Shown here in pieces: positions 6,526 through 13,734 of a stretch of DNA of 14,422 nucleotides. A program made the position numbers and the translations under genes. The DNA comes from CAXGUU01 sp964012875 (GTDB taxonomy: Bacteria > Pseudomonadota > Gammaproteobacteria > Ga0077536), in NCBI GenBank assembly GCA_964012875.1, contig CAXGUU010000048.1, forward strand, positions 1 to 14,422, written 5' to 3'. The notes beneath the pieces were generated by a model, which had not been told where the DNA came from, ran no database searches, and was given only the letters and a program-made list of their open reading frames with translations. Positions within the stretch are counted from its first letter, which is position 1. Each line of letters opens with the position of its first letter.

Positions 6526-6984
6526 TTGCATAGTTTCAAGATTCTGCGCCCGTGGGACCCGGTCTTTAAATGGCTCGGTCTGATGCTCGCAGCGTTGTGC
6601 ATTGTCGGTTGCTCCGGGGTCACGCCGATTGCCAAAAAGTCGCGCGCGATAAGTTTCGAATCGACTACTAAGACGTATGGCAAGCTCATGCGCTGGGGGT
6701 ATTTTGATGAGGCGGCCGACTATGTCCGCAGCAAGGATGGTAAGGCGATTGAAATAGATCTCGATCGCATTGCCCGTTATCGCGTCACCTCCTACAAGAA
6801 CACCGTGTTCCTGCTGGCTGACGAGGGCTCGGAGGGGCGGGTCGTGGCCGCAATTGAGTACTATGAAATCGATTCAGGGGTCCTGAAAACGATACGGGAC
6901 GAACAGATGTGGTGGTATGACGCCGAGTTCGAGCGTTGGTTTCTAGGATCGGGATTACCGCCGATCGGCGTTGCCGGGGACTGA
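6526..6984 (+). CDS. Small conserved lipoprotein, function unknown
   Basis: I do not recognise a functional family. The protein has 152 residues and starts at TTG (6526), supported by the strong SD GAGGT at 6515-6519 with a 6-nt spacer. It begins with a lipoprotein signal peptide: basic and polar start, hydrophobic core WLGLMLAALCIV, and lipobox IVGC with Cys29 as the lipidation site. Residue +2 is Ser, which would allow outer-membrane sorting. The mature part is mixed alpha/beta in character with TYGKLMRWGYFDEAADYV, a central IEIDLDRIARYRVTSYKN segment, and a C-terminal WWYDAEFERWFLGSGLPP. This pattern suggests a small single-domain envelope protein. It begins 23 nt after the folK-like gene, so it may be the third gene of the folB transcript. 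The stop converges on the SDR gene 56 bp away. Confidence 0.8.
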   Translation: MHSFKILRPWDPVFKWLGLMLAALCIVGCSGVTPIAKKSRAISFESTTKTYGKLMRWGYFDEAADYVRSKDGKAIEIDLDRIARYRVTSYKNTVFLLADEGSEGRVVAAIEYYEIDSGVLKTIRDEQMWWYDAEFERWFLGSGLPPIGVAGD

Positions 6985-7040
6985 ACAATCAAAGCGCTCT
7001 GATTTCTGTCTGAGTAGGGGACCTTGGGCGGTAAAACCGG

Positions 7041-7793
7041 TTACATGTTCAGCGTGCGACCGCCATCAACACAAAGTGTCTGTCCGGTTACATAATCGGC
7101 CTGGGCGAGGTAACTCACCGCGCCTGCGATATCTTCCGGACGACCGATTCGACCCAGCGGCACCGCGTCGATAACTTTCGATTGCACAGATTCAGATTCG
7201 TCCGCCGCCCAAAGAATTGCACCGGGCGCGATCGCGTTAACCCGGACTGAGGGCGCAAGTTCGAGCGCCAGCGAGCGTGTTAAAGAGGCCAGCGCGGCTT
7301 TTGCGGCGCCGTAAATGGCGTAGCCTTTGCGCGGGCGATCAGCGTGAATATCCGTTATGTTCACAATCGCGCCGCCGTTTTCTTGCAGCAGCGTACGCGC
7401 CGCAACGGCAACTTGATACGGCACGCGGGCGTTCAGCGAAAAAAGTTCCTGCCACTGCGTGTCGTCGCCGTCGCTCAGGGTCGTCGGTAGAAATACTGCT
7501 GCATTGTTAACGAGCACACGGAGATCGACCGTAAGCTTCGCAACCGCGTCAACGAGCAGCATGTGCGCGTCGGTTACCGACAGATTTTGCTGCACACAGG
7601 CGGCAGAATTTGACCGGCGCGCGTTCAATGCCTCCGCCAGGTCGTGGGCAGCGTCGGCGGATTGGTGGTAATGGATGATGACGTTATGGCCATCGCTGTG
7701 AAGTCGACGACAGATTGTGGCGCCGAGCCGGACCGCACCCCCTGTGACGAGGGCCCAGCCGCGGGTGGCAGATTGGTTTTCAGCGCTTATGAT
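7041..7793 (-). CDS. Pteridine-reductase-like short-chain dehydrogenase without a standard start codon
   Basis: This is an NADPH-dependent SDR of the PTR1/FolM type. These reduce dihydro- or oxidised pterins, and FolM can act as an alternative dihydrofolate reductase. Motifs in reading order: TGGAVRLG (the TGxxxRxG cofactor motif of pteridine reductases), LVNNAAVF, TDIHADRP with the catalytic Asp, YGAAKAAL giving the YxxxK pair, NAIAPGAILW, and the C-terminal TGQTLCVDGGRTLNM. The frame is open upstream only to a TAA at 7806-7808. Between that stop and the Rossmann motif there is no ATG, GTG or TTG; the first TTG (7628) lies after the motif. I place the start at ATC (7791-7793), with AAGG 10 nt upstream; ATA at 7788-7790 is the alternative. 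A base error or a damaged gene is also possible. The stop is TAA. Confidence 0.75.
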   Translation of the reverse strand: MISAENQSATRGWALVTGGAVRLGATICRRLHSDGHNVIIHYHQSADAAHDLAEALNARRSNSAACVQQNLSVTDAHMLLVDAVAKLTVDLRVLVNNAAVFLPTTLSDGDDTQWQELFSLNARVPYQVAVAARTLLQENGGAIVNITDIHADRPRKGYAIYGAAKAALASLTRSLALELAPSVRVNAIAPGAILWAADESESVQSKVIDAVPLGRIGRPEDIAGAVSYLAQADYVTGQTLCVDGGRTLNM

Positions 7794-7828
7794 GCAAAGC
7801 CAGCCTTAAAGGCGAGCCCCCTCAACAA

Positions 7829-9022
7829 ATGAATCTGCTTTCAAGCTTACCGGATCCCGATCAAGCGACGCTAGAACGGTCGCAACAACTCGAGGACATG
7901 CTCAGGCATGATATTGCCGAAAGTTCGCATGGCTGTATCGGGTTCGATCATTTCATGCAGCGGGCACTTTACGAACCGGGACTGGGCTACTACGCGAGTG
8001 AGCACCCAATATTCGGGCCTGATGGTGATTTCGTTACTGCGCCGGAATCCGGTGATCTGTTCAATGCCTGCGTAGCCGGTTGGATCCAGAATTCGATGTC
8101 AGCAAGCGACACCCATATCGTTGAATACGGCGCCGGCAGTGGGCGTCTGGCCATGACGGTTGTGCGTCAGTTGATGGCCGGGGACGAGGACGCGCTTTGG
8201 CGTTATCACATTGTCGAGCCGAGTGAATCATTGCGGGTGCGTCAGCAGACGTTATTCGCAGAAAGGCTGCCGATGGCCGATGAGCGGGTCGTCTGGCACA
8301 GTGATCATCTGGGCGAGGAGGTTTGCGGGCTGATCATCGCCAACGAAGTCATCGATGCGATGCCGGCCAAGCGCTGGCAGGTTGAAGACGGCGAATTCTC
8401 TGAGCTGGCGGTCGGCTGCCGGGAGGCAGGTTTTTGCTGGCAACCAGTACCGGCTGTAACTGGACCTGAATCGCTGCAACGCCTGGCGGGCCAGCTTGGG
8501 AATGGTTACGTTTCAGAGACGATTCCAATGTTGGGCTCGTGGCTCGCGGCGATCAAAAGCCGGCTTCGCAGGGGCGTAATAGTCATCGTCGACTATGGCT
8601 ATCCACGGCATGAGTTTCTGCACCAATCCCGAACCGACGGCACTCTCAAGTGTCATTACCGCCATCACGTCCATGACAATCCGTTCTGGCTCCCGGGCGG
8701 GCAGGACATCACGACATCGGTTGATTTTTCCACGCTTGCAGAACTTGCTCTCGACGTCGGGTTCGAGGTTGCGGGCTTTACAACCCAGGCAAATTTCCTG
8801 ATCGACAATGATCTCGAAATAATCATGGCCAACGCCTCTGGCGGCGATGCCTCGCGGCAGTATGCGCTGGCCCAGCATGCCAAGCGCCTGCTTTTGCCCG
8901 GTGAAATGGGCGAGGTGATCAAAGTCATGATGCTCGCAACCGGCGATCACCCTGGCATAGCCGAATTTCGAAATGACCAGACACACCGGCTGGGTGGCTA
9001 CGACACTGGTGCTTCGAAATGA
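7829..9022 (+). CDS. SAM-dependent methyltransferase, MidA/NDUFAF7 family (COG1565)
   Basis: The 397-residue protein belongs to the family whose mitochondrial members (NDUFAF7/MidA) methylate an arginine of a complex I subunit; the bacterial substrate is not known. Family features are IGFDHFMQRALYEPGLGYY (37-55), DFVTAPESGDLF (67-78), the SAM-binding motif VEYGAGSGRLAM (98-109), an acidic IANEVIDAMPAKRW segment, IVIVDYGYPRHEF, and LPGGQDITTSVDFSTLAE, typical of this group. The ATG at 7829 has only a distant SD-like AAAGG. Its end overlaps the uppP start in an ATGA, so the two are translationally coupled. The gap to the divergent SDR start is only about 35 bp, leaving little room for two separate promoters. 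Confidence 0.88.
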   Translation: MNLLSSLPDPDQATLERSQQLEDMLRHDIAESSHGCIGFDHFMQRALYEPGLGYYASEHPIFGPDGDFVTAPESGDLFNACVAGWIQNSMSASDTHIVEYGAGSGRLAMTVVRQLMAGDEDALWRYHIVEPSESLRVRQQTLFAERLPMADERVVWHSDHLGEEVCGLIIANEVIDAMPAKRWQVEDGEFSELAVGCREAGFCWQPVPAVTGPESLQRLAGQLGNGYVSETIPMLGSWLAAIKSRLRRGVIVIVDYGYPRHEFLHQSRTDGTLKCHYRHHVHDNPFWLPGGQDITTSVDFSTLAELALDVGFEVAGFTTQANFLIDNDLEIIMANASGGDASRQYALAQHAKRLLLPGEMGEVIKVMMLATGDHPGIAEFRNDQTHRLGGYDTGASK

Positions 9023-9816
9023 CGGAACTACATCTGTTAACCATCGCGCTTATCCAGGGTTTTACTGAGTTCCTGCCTATTTCGAGTTCCGGTCACCTGG
9101 TGTTGATTCCATATCTGACGCAATGGCCTGATCAGGGCATTGCGGTCGATGTCGCCGCCCACCTGGGCACGCTCATTGCCGTGTGCACGTATTTCTGGCG
9201 TGATCTGCATACGCTTTCAGTCGATGCGCTGCACTCGTGTCAGCGGCGTCACATTGTTGGCGATGGTTTCCTCGCCTTGGCCATCGTGGCGGGCACGATT
9301 CCCGTGGGCCTGTTCGGGCTCGCCGCCTACGATTTTATTTCGGGACAGTTGCGAACCACCGAGGTGATCGCGACGACGACCATCGTGTTCGGTGCGCTGC
9401 TGTGGTGGGCCGATCGGCGGGGTCGCCAGACGCGCGAAATCCGAACTTTGAATCTGCGCGATGTATTGCTCGTCGGATGCGCGCAAGCGCTTGCACTGGT
9501 ACCGGGGACGTCGCGTTCCGGGATTACCATTACTGCCGGACTCGCGCTCGGGTTGACGCGGGAAGCGGCGACCAGGTTTTCATTTTTGTTGTCGATTCCC
9601 GTCATCGTACTGGCCAGCGGGGTTGCCGTATTGGAGTTGGTCGAGCAATCGGTCAGCGTTGACTGGGGACCGATGTTTGGCGTTGTCGCCTTGTCAGCCT
9701 CGAGCGCGTTTGTGTGCATCCACTTGTTTTTGAATTTCGTGAACCGAATCGGGATGCTGCCGTTCGTTTTTTACCGGTTCGTTTTGGGCGCTGTGCTGAT
9801 AGTCTTTGTCCTCTAG
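9019..9816 (+). CDS. uppP: Undecaprenyl-diphosphatase UppP (BacA)
   Basis: This integral membrane enzyme dephosphorylates undecaprenyl pyrophosphate so that the lipid carrier can be reused for peptidoglycan and other envelope polymers; overexpression gives bacitracin resistance. The protein has 265 residues (E. coli 273) with about eight hydrophobic segments. Signature motifs are QGFTEFLPISSSGHL (residues 13-27), holding the (E/Q)xxxE pair Q13/E17 and H26, and VPGTSRSGIT (161-170) with R166. DVAAHLGTLIAV, the usual third block, is also present. The ATG overlaps the methyltransferase stop by 4 bp. The stop TAG is followed by 68 bp before msrA, without an obvious terminator. Confidence 0.97.
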   Translation: MTELHLLTIALIQGFTEFLPISSSGHLVLIPYLTQWPDQGIAVDVAAHLGTLIAVCTYFWRDLHTLSVDALHSCQRRHIVGDGFLALAIVAGTIPVGLFGLAAYDFISGQLRTTEVIATTTIVFGALLWWADRRGRQTREIRTLNLRDVLLVGCAQALALVPGTSRSGITITAGLALGLTREAATRFSFLLSIPVIVLASGVAVLELVEQSVSVDWGPMFGVVALSASSAFVCIHLFLNFVNRIGMLPFVFYRFVLGAVLIVFVL

Positions 9817-9884
9817 ATTTTGCGCCATGCAACTTATCGTCGGGTTGCCGGTCAGAACTGCTACCTGCGAAGTTGGGAATCAAC

Positions 9885-10535
9885 ATGGGACGATCAATTA
9901 CTGGCGTTGCCTTTTTTGCTGTTGCAATGGTGTGCGCCACAACGCTCGCCTGGTTTCATGCGGATGTTCGCGCGGATAAAAATCAGATATCGGCAGACGC
10001 ATCTGCGGCGCTGGAAATGGCAACCTTTGCCGGCGGCTGTTTCTGGTGCATGGAACCACCCTATGACAAGCTCGATGGCGTTACGCAGACAATTGCAGGC
10101 TATATCGGAGGGCACGCGCCTAATCCCAGCTATAAACAGGTCTCTTCTGGCTCAACCGGCCATACTGAGGCCATACAAATTATTTTTGACCCGGCCAGAA
10201 TCTCATACAGGCAACTATTGAAAGTGTTCTGGCGAAATATCGATCCGACGACCGACGACCGGCAATTCTGCGACCGCGGCTCCCAGTATCGTCCGGGCAT
10301 CTTTTTCCACGGCGAATCACAGCGTCAGGCTGCCGAGGAGTCTCTGGCTGCGCTTCAGAAGAGCAAGCCATTCGCTGCTGAGATTCGGACCGAAATTACT
10401 GCCGCCACCGAGTTTTTCCGAGCCGAGGAATATCACCAGGATTACTATCTTAAGAATCCGCTGCGCTACAAGTTCTACCGTTATAACTGCGGGCGCGATC
10501 AGCGTTTGGAACAACTCTGGGGCAATAAATCCTGA
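9885..10535 (+). CDS. msrA: Exported peptide methionine-S-sulfoxide reductase MsrA
   Basis: MsrA reduces the S form of methionine sulfoxide in oxidised proteins. The 216-residue protein carries the catalytic motif GCFWC (51-55, C52 the nucleophile), preceded by ATFAGG and followed by MEPPYDKLDGV. GYIGG, GSTGHTEAI, a catalytic-acid-bearing segment NIDPTTDDRQFCDRGSQYRP and the C-terminal resolving-type Cys in FYRYNCGRDQRL also match the family. The first about 30 residues form a signal peptide (hydrophobic run GVAFFAVAMVCATTLAW, possible cleavage after VRA), so the enzyme is probably periplasmic rather than cytosolic. The ATG at 9885 has GGGA about 8 nt upstream. The frame is open further upstream without support for an earlier start. 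Confidence 0.94.
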   Translation: MGRSITGVAFFAVAMVCATTLAWFHADVRADKNQISADASAALEMATFAGGCFWCMEPPYDKLDGVTQTIAGYIGGHAPNPSYKQVSSGSTGHTEAIQIIFDPARISYRQLLKVFWRNIDPTTDDRQFCDRGSQYRPGIFFHGESQRQAAEESLAALQKSKPFAAEIRTEITAATEFFRAEEYHQDYYLKNPLRYKFYRYNCGRDQRLEQLWGNKS

Positions 10536-10566
10536 GCCGCGGTCTTCTTACCGTGTTCCCGGGAGG

Positions 10567-10592
10567 GGCGGGTACCATCCTGTAACCCCGCC
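10567..10592 (+). terminator. Weak terminator-like hairpin after msrA
   Basis: GGCGGG (10567-10572) and CCCGCC (10587-10592) form a perfect 6-bp GC stem with a 14-nt loop in the 71-bp gap between msrA and the next gene. The following TGGTCGTTT is a poor T-tract, so termination would be inefficient. Confidence 0.3.
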
Positions 10593-10606
10593 TGGTCGTT
10601 TCGCGT

Positions 10607-11434
10607 ATGGTCAAGCTTATGGCGGACGACGCGCAACCCACCACCAGCAAGGCGGTTATGCAGGCCGGCATTGTCGGCAGAACGGCACTGTACGAAACGC
10701 TCGGTGACGATCGCGCGCGGGCCATGATGATGAAGTGCCCGGATACGCTCAAACAATATTACGTTGAGCACAAGGGCGAAGCTATCGCCGAAGTTGGCGA
10801 TCAGGGCATTGCTATCTTCGACGATTCGACCGACGCGGCCACCGTGGCGTCGGAAATCCACGTTGAACTGTTTGAACAATACGGTAACGACGATGACCGA
10901 CGTATCAGCATGCGGATCGGGCTTCATTACGGTGCGATTCCGGCCGAAGGTGACGTACTGGTCAGTGAAACGACCAAGATCGCCATATGGGCTGCAAGTA
11001 ACGCAAAAGCAGAGCAGACCCTGGCGACCCGTCACTTAATCGATCAGTTGTCGCGCATTTTTCGCGCGGTTTCGCGCTATGTCGACGATGAGACATGGAA
11101 CTTCGTTTCCCTGGAGCATTTCGAGCTCTACGAGATTATCTGGGATGTGGAATCGATCACAGCCTATAGCGAAGAACAACCGCCGGCACGCGAGGCGAAT
11201 GCCTACGATAGCTGCGTGTTGGAATACGAAGGCCAGTTTGCGATGGTCAACGCCGCGCAGCCCGTGATTTCAATCGGTCGCCATGTTCAAAACGATCTCG
11301 TCGTTAAAAAAGACCCTATATCGCGCCAGCACTTACGAAAGATTCGAGATAAAGAGCGAATCATTTCGCTTGAGCGGGGCCGGCGAAATCATACCCGGCG
11401 CGCCGGGGGAGTCCGACTCGGGTTACGCCATTAA
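10607..11434 (+). CDS. Degenerate class III cyclase-homology protein with truncated FHA domain
   Basis: The 275-residue protein resembles bacterial proteins with an N-terminal class III adenylate/guanylate cyclase domain and a C-terminal forkhead-associated (phosphothreonine-binding) domain. The cyclase part is recognisable (GRTALYETLGDDRARAM, AEVGDQGIAIFDD, ISMRIGLHYGAIPAEGDV, LYEIIWD). However, the first metal-binding Asp of the usual FADISGST block is Gly (QAGIVGRT), and the catalytic Asn/Arg of the VNVAARM block are lost (TKIAIWAASNAK), so nucleotide cyclisation is unlikely. The FHA part begins normally (PVISIGRHVQNDLVV, then SRQH at 239-242) but continues with unrelated basic sequence, because the tail of the domain lies in another frame. 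The ATG at 10607 and a second at 10619 both lack a clear SD. The stop overlaps the convergent cca stop. Confidence 0.75.
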   Translation: MVKLMADDAQPTTSKAVMQAGIVGRTALYETLGDDRARAMMMKCPDTLKQYYVEHKGEAIAEVGDQGIAIFDDSTDAATVASEIHVELFEQYGNDDDRRISMRIGLHYGAIPAEGDVLVSETTKIAIWAASNAKAEQTLATRHLIDQLSRIFRAVSRYVDDETWNFVSLEHFELYEIIWDVESITAYSEEQPPAREANAYDSCVLEYEGQFAMVNAAQPVISIGRHVQNDLVVKKDPISRQHLRKIRDKERIISLERGRRNHTRRAGGVRLGLRH

Positions 11435-11450
11435 ATTCCGCTGCGAGTGA
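11331..11450 (+). pseudogene. Out-of-frame FHA-domain tail of the preceding gene
   Basis: Reading one frame away from the upstream gene gives 39 codons, beginning TYERFEIKSESFRLSGAGEI and ending AIKFRCE before TGA (11448-11450). This looks like the usual C-terminal end of the cyclase/FHA family: the TY of the NGTY loop, an RLSG-type strand and a terminal xFRC. The residues normally between SRQH and NGTY, about 19, are missing. The simplest reading is a deletion of a length not divisible by three at about 11330. The last 20 bp overlap the 3' end of cca. Confidence 0.55.
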
Positions 11451-12639
11451 TTGCCGCAAGGCGTTTTTCACGAATCGCTAGCGCCAGCTCGCGACCGCGT
11501 GGCCGCGGCTCCTCGACGTCGCCCGCGCCAATCGCGTTACTGACCGCATAAGCCTGACGCAAGCGCTCGATTTGCTCGTAAGGCAGGTGGCTCAGACCTG
11601 TGCGTCCGGTCGCATCAATCTTGCAGGCCAGAAGTATTTGTTCGAAGCGGCGGTTGCGGCGGAATGCGTCGGCTTCTTCCAGCAACTCAAGCAACTTGCC
11701 CGGTCGCATTTCCAGCGCGCGATGGACTCGGGTGTGTAGCCTCGAGACAACCGCTGCGAGCTCGCGATGTTCGCGTGGTACCCGGAGGCGATCGCAAAAT
11801 TCCTCGATCAGTTCAACGCCCCGTACCTCGTGACCGCGATGGCTCGGTAGAATTTCTGCAGGCGTAGTGCCTTTGCCGAGATCATGAACCAGGGCAGCGA
11901 ATCGCACCGCTTCGCCGGCCCCGAGTGCGACGGTCTGATCGAGCACCAGCAGGATATGTAGGCCCGTATCAATCTCTGGATGGTATTTTTCGGGTTGCGG
12001 AACGCCGAACAGGCGGTCGATTTCCGGCATCAAAGCAGCAAGAGCGCCGCACTCGCGCAGTACTTCAATGAAGCACCGCGGATTATCGGTATTCAGCGCT
12101 GCGCGTAGCTCCTGCCACACTCGTTCCGGGGCGATGGTTTCGAGCTCGCCAGATGCGGTTATTTGTTGCATGAGGTCCATTGTTTCAGGGGCGATACTGA
12201 AATCGAGCCTGGCACTGAACCGGGCCGCCCGGAGCAGTCGTAGCGGGTCTTCGACGAAGGCCGGGCCAACGTGCCGCAGTACGCGCGCCGCCAGGTCATC
12301 TTGTCCACCGAACGGATCAAAAATCGTGCCGTCCGTAGCTCGCGCCATGGCATTGACTGTGAAATCGCGACGCGCCAGATCGTCCTCCAGGTTGACCGAT
12401 TCAGAACTGTCGGTGACGAAACCTTTGTAGCCGTGTCCCGATTTCCGCTCGGTGCGAGCGAGCGCGTATTCTTCCTTTGTTTGTGGGTGCAGAAATACGG
12501 GAAAGTCGGCGCCAACGCGCCGGTATCCGAGCGCCTTGAGTTCAGCTTCGGAACTGCCGACAACAACCCAGTCACGATCGGCGACCGTGCGTCCCAGCAA
12601 GTCATCGCGAACGGCGCCGCCAACCTCGTAAATTTTCAC
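11431..12639 (-). CDS. cca: CCA-adding tRNA nucleotidyltransferase with HD domain
   Basis: The enzyme adds or repairs the 3' CCA of tRNAs without a template. The protein has 402 residues (E. coli 412) from the GTG at 12639, chosen because VKIYEVGGAVRDDLLG matches the family N-terminus. An ATG at 12714 in the same frame would add 25 unlikely residues. Catalytic features are GGAVRD (7-12), the metal-binding D21 and D23 in DRDWVVVG, RRDFTVNAMA (90-99), the nucleotide-selecting EDPLRLLRAARFSARL (130-145), and an HD phosphohydrolase domain at H252/D253 (LVHDLGKG). This makes it the long, multifunctional gammaproteobacterial type with possible phosphatase and phosphodiesterase activity. It follows the NDUFA9-like gene by 112 bp on the same strand and may share its transcript. 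Confidence 0.96.
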   Translation of the reverse strand: MKIYEVGGAVRDDLLGRTVADRDWVVVGSSEAELKALGYRRVGADFPVFLHPQTKEEYALARTERKSGHGYKGFVTDSSESVNLEDDLARRDFTVNAMARATDGTIFDPFGGQDDLAARVLRHVGPAFVEDPLRLLRAARFSARLDFSIAPETMDLMQQITASGELETIAPERVWQELRAALNTDNPRCFIEVLRECGALAALMPEIDRLFGVPQPEKYHPEIDTGLHILLVLDQTVALGAGEAVRFAALVHDLGKGTTPAEILPSHRGHEVRGVELIEEFCDRLRVPREHRELAAVVSRLHTRVHRALEMRPGKLLELLEEADAFRRNRRFEQILLACKIDATGRTGLSHLPYEQIERLRQAYAVSNAIGAGDVEEPRPRGRELALAIREKRLAAITRSGI

Positions 12640-12751
12640 CGTCGCTCGTTCCGGGCGCCGCCGAAGCCGGCGCAAGGGGCTGCCCAGTGTGTCTGCAGCG
12701 AGCTGACCACGCATGTTAAATCGAATCGGCGTGCCACCGGCAGTGCCCGTC

Positions 12752-13714
12752 TCAACTCCCGCCCTGTTTGGCGCGGTACTCATAAAGCCGGTGTCTCGAG
12801 TCACTCGGCGCCAGATAGCTGGGCACAATTTCGCTCATCGGCTTCGGTCGAATATTGAGATTTGAAAAACCGTTGGTCTGCAGACACACGGAGTCAATTC
12901 CAAGCGCACGCAGGTTATCTCGCGAGAATGGTTTACCCGGTACATATTCCAGGAAGTTCGCCTGAATGGCAGATACTATCGCCGGCAGCGGCACAACCAC
13001 GGTCGGGCGGCCCATCGCCTTCGCGACTATGCGTACGCAGTCCGCGAGCTCGAGCACTTCAGGGCCGCCGAGATCGATCCGCCGTACCCCGGCGACACGT
13101 TCGTTCAGCAGCACGGACATTGCCACGATCAAGTCGTTCACGTGTAGGGGCTGCAGTTTAGCGTGCGCGCAGGCAAGCGGGAGCACGTGCGGACAAAGCC
13201 GAAGAATTTGTGCGAATCGATTGGTAAATTTGTCTTCAGGTCCGAAGACAACTGACGGACGGATAATTGTGACGCCGAAATCTCCCGACGCAGCATTTGC
13301 CAGCAGTTCCTCCGCTCCTCCTTTTGTCTGCAGGTAGTACGATTCGGCACAGCTGTCGGCGTTGAGCGCACTCAGATGAATCAGATTCCTGATACGTGAC
13401 GACTTGCAGACTTCGACAAGGTGGCGCACTAAATCGACATGTGCACTGCGAAATCCCGTACCGTTATCACCGCGCTCATTCAAAATGCCCGCCAGGTTGA
13501 CGACCCCGTCAACGCCGTTCAGTGACGACGCAAGGTCGCTGCGGTTGTAGCTGGGGACCTCAACAATTTCAACATCAGGTAGCGGCCATAATGCGCGGGC
13601 ATGCTCGCGGTTGCGCGTAATGATTCTGACTCGCGCAGCGCCGTGGGCCAGATGGCTGGCCAGTGCGCGGCCAATAAACCCACTACCTCCAATAATCGCA
13701 ACAGTTTTATTCAT
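12752..13714 (-). CDS. NDUFA9-like atypical SDR / NAD(P)-binding epimerase-type protein
   Basis: The 320-residue extended Rossmann protein resembles bacterial homologues of the accessory complex I subunit NDUFA9 (atypical SDR family). The nucleotide-binding motif is GGSGFIG (9-15). It is followed by VVNLAGIL, LIHLSALNAD, a YLQTK segment giving a YxxxK spacing, IIRPSVVFGPEDKF and a C-terminal substrate-type domain. The role in bacteria is not established, and catalysis is uncertain. ATG at 13714 is chosen; the open frame extends into the repeat element upstream, but only by a TTG with non-family sequence. No strong SD is seen (an A-rich leader precedes the ATG). The repeat element ends 20 nt upstream, so this gene's promoter may lie in or beyond it. 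The protein is complete. Confidence 0.88.
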   Translation of the reverse strand: MNKTVAIIGGSGFIGRALASHLAHGAARVRIITRNREHARALWPLPDVEIVEVPSYNRSDLASSLNGVDGVVNLAGILNERGDNGTGFRSAHVDLVRHLVEVCKSSRIRNLIHLSALNADSCAESYYLQTKGGAEELLANAASGDFGVTIIRPSVVFGPEDKFTNRFAQILRLCPHVLPLACAHAKLQPLHVNDLIVAMSVLLNERVAGVRRIDLGGPEVLELADCVRIVAKAMGRPTVVVPLPAIVSAIQANFLEYVPGKPFSRDNLRALGIDSVCLQTNGFSNLNIRPKPMSEIVPSYLAPSDSRHRLYEYRAKQGGS

Positions 13715-13734
13715 GTTTTTTTCGTGTTTGCTTC

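Noticed and set aside
9714..9884. 57-codon upstream extension of msrA
   Set aside because: It overlaps the end of uppP and lacks a signal-peptide-compatible start; the ATG at 9885 has an SD and a direct signal peptide.
12640..12828. N-terminal extension of cca up to 12828 (465 codons)
   Set aside because: The extension overlaps the end of the NDUFA9-like gene and lacks family similarity; the conserved N-terminus starts at the GTG at 12639.
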